The translations under genes were made by a program, and so were the position numbers. Shown one piece after another: positions 59,901 through 64,000 of a DNA stretch of 64,000 nucleotides (the stretch's first letter is position 1; each line of letters begins with the position of its first letter). Under the pieces are notes generated by a model. That model saw only the letters and a list, made by a program, of their open reading frames with translations, made no database searches and was not told the DNA's origin. Source of the DNA: Ziziphus jujuba (lineage: Eukaryota; Streptophyta; Magnoliopsida; Rosales; Rhamnaceae); contig NC_083388.1 in the NCBI RefSeq assembly GCF_031755915.1, positions 13,156,501-13,220,500 of the forward strand. The letters are read 5' to 3'.

Positions 59901-61660
59901 TTTCAATATGAGGCTCTTGCAAGATACCTTTTTTAAGCCATCAAGAGGGTTGGACGAATTTCATGTCTAAAATGGAAACTTGATATTACTTGCTCCCCAT
60001 ACCTTTCTTTTTCTCTAATTCCTTCTAGAGAAATTGTTAGTTAGTCTAATTTATTCTAAATGAAGCATGTGATATGACATGTGTCTCATTAGCCAATTAT
60101 CACCACTTGTCCTAATCTTGGCCGTTGAATTGCCTTGATTCCCTTTCTTGATCAATAATCTAGATTTAATTAGAATTTTCTTTTTATAAATTCCAAACTT
60201 CGAATGACGATATCTTTTTAGTGGCACCTTTGAATTCGAAAATAATGTGATATTAGAAATCGTCAAATTATGAGGATTCATATGACATCCACCTCCACTA
60301 TGAAATTCCTGATAGAATCTTTATGGAGTCTTGAAGAAATTTTTTTGGAATCTTCTTAATGCTTTGTCCATTTGAGCTCAAATCTTGCTTCCCACCATAA
60401 TTTGATCCAAGAAATCTATTTTTATGGTTGTTTTCTTGAAATTCTTCTTCCTTCACCTAGATTAAGAAAAACACATAATTAAGTATCTTTAAAAACACAT
60501 AATTAAGTATCTTTCCATAACAAATTAACACAAATTAACAAATATTAAGCTATAAATATGGTACAAATTCATCAATATTTTAGGCTTAAGAGAGGCTGAG
60601 ACTGTAGGTTAATATTACATGCAGATTATTAACTCACTAATCTTCTCAATATTGTCCTTTCTTTTGAATGATGTACAAAAGACCACTAACAACCAATTCT
60701 AGCTTGGTAATTCTCTCACTCTTCTCGGACTTATCCTTTTTTTTTTTTTTTGGTGAACTTTGCCTAAGTGTGAGGAAAAAACTATTCACCATATAACCTT
60801 TACCTCTATTCCTAAGCTGACCTCCATGCTCATCGTTCCCAAAGCTTGTCTAAGTATATCATTTGAAGGTGAAGACTAAATTTCTACTTCCTTTGCCTTC
60901 TTCCTTAGGATATTCTATAATATATATATATATATATATATTAAATGATTAAATAATTAGAAAATTACAATATTTAATTAAATGATAATATATTGTGCAT
61001 GGCAACAACAATAATAAATTTAAAATTTAAGCACAATTAAGTGAAAGAATAAAAATATAAAAATTGAAAACTAAACAAAAATATCTATATTTTAATAATA
61101 ACAATATATAATGGTAAAAAATAAATAATTATGCTTACAATATATATTAAATGATTGAATGAATGTTTAATTACAATATTAACTAAAAATTAATGTATTT
61201 TGCATGGTAACAATAATAATAAAATTCATACCATAATTAAGTGAATGAGTAAAAATATAAATTTAAAATTTAAACAAAAATATTCATATTTCAATCATAA
61301 AAATATATAAACTATAAAATTAATCATATATAAATATTCCAAATTTAAATAAAAATACTCACAATTTTTTCACTAAAATTTCAATTTCTTCATTTGCATA
61401 TTTTCCATTTTTCCCCATCCATGCCTGTGTCCATAGATCCTCATGTTCTATGTATTCTTGGATGCTTCTTTCAATTTCCTATAAAAGTTATAAATAAATA
61501 TTAATCATACCGTGTGATTAAAATAAAAAATGCTTATATAGTTAAATGCAAGTAAAAAAGAAAAAACATACGATGGTTTTTTCCAATCTTGCATATCCCA
61601 ATGCACCCATTCTATGTGGATACTTGTTTAATTTTCATCTTTGAGATTTTTGCTCATTTA
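56957..61660 (-). pseudogene. CACTA transposon-encoded protein with C-terminal Ulp1-like protease
   Basis: Exon-like blocks on the minus strand, in order: YPHRMGALGYARLEKT (about 61630-61575); EHEDLWTQAWMGKNGKYA (about 61470-61380); ILRQALGNDEHGGQLRNRGK (about 60860-60790), then a lysine-rich helix. Next comes 58900-58727 with PQYSYGESMHSC, then 58545-58156 with VARGTLI, VYHGVML and GAFIAWPRYLVIL. The first blocks are typical of plant En/Spm transposase-associated proteins; the later one resembles the DUF8039-type domain. The end is a Ulp1 (C48 peptidase) fold: NHWMLDVVDLY (His near 57567), KQLGNTECGYYIM (Gln, then Cys at 57163-57165), and a terminal WSQDDVNQFRAE with stop at 56957-56959. His, Asp, Gln and Cys are all visible. 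An LTR-like insertion splits the middle, so it is probably dead. Exon borders are not resolved. Confidence 0.7.
58904..60578. mobile_element. LTR-like insertion in the CACTA coding region
   Basis: 1.67 kb bracketed by the direct repeat TTTAGG (58898-58903 and 60579-60584). Across it the CACTA reading frame rejoins cleanly (minus strand: LKPKPQYSYG). It begins TGTAAAACCAACTCGCAAGT, a start seen in long Gypsy LTRs, and has no coding capacity. The other end (CATCAATAT) does not show a clean CA, so whether this is a solo LTR is open. Confidence 0.6.
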
Positions 61661-61761
61661 ATTTCTACAAAATTTTGAACACACATACATATTAGAAAAT
61701 TAAATAATTAATATTGAAGTTAGAAATTAAGTTTAATTTTAAGTAAATAATGACAACACCA

Positions 61762-62882
61762 TGATATGAATATAGGCTAACTTGCTTCTAAACCCGTATT
61801 ATATTAGCCCGGATTGCAATTAAGTTCAAATTTTAATGGCCACCTTAACCCCTAATTAACTTGTGATTAGAAACTTAGGTATATGATGAAGATGCCGCAA
61901 TAGATGATGGATGTCCTACTGATAAGTCAAACTAAAACACTCACTCTCTAATGGTGTTTTAAGTGCTCAAAGAGAACTAAAAGATTTTATCTCACAAATA
62001 AATTTATGAATATTATTAAAGGTGAATTCCCCTTGAAAAATAACCTTTAAATAGGTTAGAGTCACAAAACAATAAACCACACTTTAGCTAGGTAAAAGCT
62101 GCCATGAGATAAGGAAGCAATGGGTTGGCTAAAATTCACCTACTTTCCTAAACTAATTTGGATTAATTAATTCCTTTATTTTGAATTAGAAATTAATTAA
62201 AATAACAAAATAATAACTTTCCTAAGTTGTTTTTTTCCAGCAAATAAGTAAATAAAAACCAAATAAAAAACTAATTTCCTAAAATAAAAAGTCAAACTCA
62301 AATGAGGAAACTAGTTGACTAATTTGACTACTAAGCTAACTTTGACTAATTTCCAGCTTGTAAGGACTCTAAATCAGATCCAAAGTGCCATGTAAGATGC
62401 CAAATAGGATTATTTATGATGCCAATACATTTCCCTGGATTGGAACATAGAAAAAATGTTTAATCAGCAAAATACAGTAAAGCTAGCAACAAAAATAGCA
62501 ATTTCGGCCAAAAACTCCTCATATGCGCAAATGCCTTCTTTTGATTGCTTTTTCTTCTGCCTTGACTTGTTTCCATAACCTATTAATGGTATGAAGTGAA
62601 TTCAAAAAGTGTTGAACCCATTTAGTGTTGCTTGGAGTCCATATTTGCACCAAAATAGCTACCCGGGTCCATATCGGCCTTTACCACCTAAATGCATAAA
62701 ACGGGTCTTGTATCTTTGGATATGGATAAACCCTTTTGAGAATTGATAACTCCTTGTATGAATCAGCCAGGTTGTCTTTAAATTTCTTGGCTTGTGCTTT
62801 AGTGATTGGCCTGATCTTCACTTGTATTGGATCAGCACCTTAGAGGGTAGTCGGCTGTACAAGTTCGGGCGGATTCTCATCA
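61762..62882 (-). repeat. Gypsy family A 3' LTR (right-hand copy)
   Basis: 1121 bp with the family ends (TGATATGAAT to ATTCTCATCA on the plus strand), inverted relative to the copy at 41750. The internal region lies to the right, so this is the 3' LTR. The polypurine tract on the minus strand (AAGAAGAGGGGAA) abuts it at 62883-62896. Confidence 0.92.
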
Positions 62883-64000
62883 TTCCCCTCTTCTTGAAAA
62901 GGATTTAACCTCGAATCAAAATCATCACCTCCAGAAAAAGGGGATAAATCAGCAACATTAAATGTAGCACTAGTATTACACTCACCCGATAAGTCAAGTT
63001 CATAAGCATTCTCATTAATCCGTTCCAAAACTTGAAAGCAGCATAAGCTTGGACTTTCTTTGCTCGGGAAACCTCTACTTTCTTAAGTGCAACCAAACCC
63101 AATCTCCAAGTTCAAAAACAACCTTTATTCGGCCTTGGTTAGCATTTCTTGCATATTGCTTGGTTCTCCTCTCAATATTTACCTTTGTCTTTTTATGAAT
63201 TTGCTTCACAAAATCAGCTTTTTGCTTTCCATCTAGATTATTACGTTCACTTAAAGATAAATGTATTAAATCTAATGGAGTCAAAGGATTAAAACCATAA
63301 AGAATTTCAAATGGAGTATATTTAGTACCTGAATGCAAAGATCTATTATAAGCAAATTCAACATGTTGTAAACATTCTTCCCATGTTCTTAAATTCCTAC
63401 TAATTAAAGCCTTAATAATGCAGACAAAGTCCAATTTACTACTTTAGTTTGTCCATCAGTTTGTGGATGAAAAGTAGTTGAAAATAAAAGTTTATTTCCT
63501 AACTTAGCCCACAAAGTTTTCTAAAAGTAACTTAAGAACTTAGCATCCCTATCCGAAACAATTGTCTAGGCATTCCATGCAACCTCACAATTTCCTTAAA
63601 GAATAAAGTAGCAACATTAGATGCACCATCAGTTCTTTACATGCAATAAAATGTGCCATCTTAGAAAATCTATCCACAACAAAAAAATAGAATCCTTACC
63701 TATTTTAGATCTAGGTAAACCAAGAACAAAATCTATAGACAAATCCACCTAAGGAAAGGTTGAAATCGACAAAGGATGATACAAACCATGCAGCTTCAAT
63801 TTAGACTTGGTTTTTTTGTATTTCAAGCATCTTTCACATATTCTCTCCACATCTCTCCTTATGTTAGGCCAATAAAAATATTCTTGCAGCATGGATAAAG
63901 TTTTTAAAACACCAAAATGACTTATTAAACCACCACCATGACTTTCCCTTGCTAACAATTCCACAATTAGGCACACAAAGTTGGTTTTCCCTAAACAAAT
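62840..64000 (-). pseudogene. Gypsy polyprotein, integrase to C-terminus, cut by the window end
   Basis: This is the 3' part of a second family A element. Blocks on the minus strand: 63976-63749, the integrase zinc region (SHGGGLISHFG, YWPNIRRDVERICERCLK, so both cysteines of CERC are kept, unlike the copy at 47.5 kb). The core follows at about 63750-63480, with stops and frameshifts but RDAKFLSYF and HPQTDGQTK readable. Then 63434-63075 ([22 protein letters not shown]) and 63028-62840 ([17 protein letters not shown]), ending just inside the LTR. It is better preserved than the nested copy but still broken. The rest is outside the window. Confidence 0.88.

Larger units (their letters stand above)
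53559..61750 (-). mobile_element. CACTA-like (En/Spm) transposon with Ulp1-type protease gene
   Basis: The left terminus, near 53559, reads TTCTAACAAGAAAA, close to the CACTACAAGAAAA consensus. Dense subterminal repeats follow (53590-54028: variants of aaaaagcatcgctaaat in both orientations) and resume at 56633-56690. The gene on the minus strand (61650-56957) is of the CACTA-associated type. The right terminus is not seen; the element is probably cut by the Gypsy LTR at 61762. Two LTR-like insertions (54029-56627 and 58904-60578) interrupt it. Ends are approximate. Confidence 0.65.

Noticed and set aside
1..64000. CRISPR arrays, bacterial operons, tRNA or rRNA genes, plant pararetrovirus sequences
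   Set aside because: I looked for spaced direct repeats, tRNA-like cloverleaf ends and pararetroviral movement or coat motifs and saw none; the retroelements all fit Copia or Gypsy domain order.

Overview
The window is AT-rich nuclear DNA of a flowering plant, probably a eudicot; the species cannot be told from the sequence. The evidence is a split gene of the plant MLO family, abundant plant-type LTR retrotransposons, hAT, CACTA and Mutator-like DNA transposons, MITE-like hairpins, many (TA)n, (CA)n and homopolymer tracts, and long gene-free stretches. There are no operons, CRISPR arrays or recognisable rRNA or tRNA genes.

The only host gene I can support as intact is an MLO-type seven-transmembrane protein gene on the minus strand, 32130 down to 22943. 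I could trace 15 exons with GT/AG borders. They sum to 1704 coding bases, which is 567 codons plus a stop. A 1.07-kb Mutator-like element with a 9-bp target duplication sits 17 bases upstream of exon 8, so intron 7 now carries foreign DNA right at its 3' splice site. That element seems to carry a captured GC-rich fragment resembling the lead-in of a receptor-like cytoplasmic kinase.

Left flank (1-22.9 kb). A decayed Copia element on the minus strand (about 1.2-4.95 kb) is interrupted by two solo LTRs of one Gypsy family (75-1196 and 3604-4770, each with a perfect 5-bp target duplication). A young, almost intact Copia element (4953-10490, target duplication CCTTT) has LTRs differing at about ten positions and one frameshift. 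From 10.5 to 22.9 kb there are minisatellites, MITE-like elements, homopolymers, a decayed RNase H fragment and no supportable gene.

Right flank (32.1-64 kb). This begins with a self-nested inverted-repeat element (35.4-36.2 kb) and an antisense hAT remnant (36.6-37.5 kb). Next comes a hAT transposon (39216-50632) split by a complete but decayed Gypsy element (41750-49682, target duplication AATTT) of the same family as the solo LTRs. Then follow duplicated segments, duplicated CA microsatellites, an aspartyl-tRNA synthetase-like pseudogene fragment (about 53.0-53.34 kb), and a CACTA-like transposon on the minus strand (about 53.56-61.7 kb). The CACTA product ends in a Ulp1-type cysteine-protease domain, and the element itself carries two LTR-like insertions. 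The last 2.2 kb is the 3' part of another Gypsy copy running off the window.

Five LTRs of one Gypsy family lie in this window in both orientations. Nesting order, target duplications and LTR divergence give a partial chronology: hAT before Gypsy, decayed Copia before the solo LTRs and before the young Copia, CACTA before its LTR-like guests.
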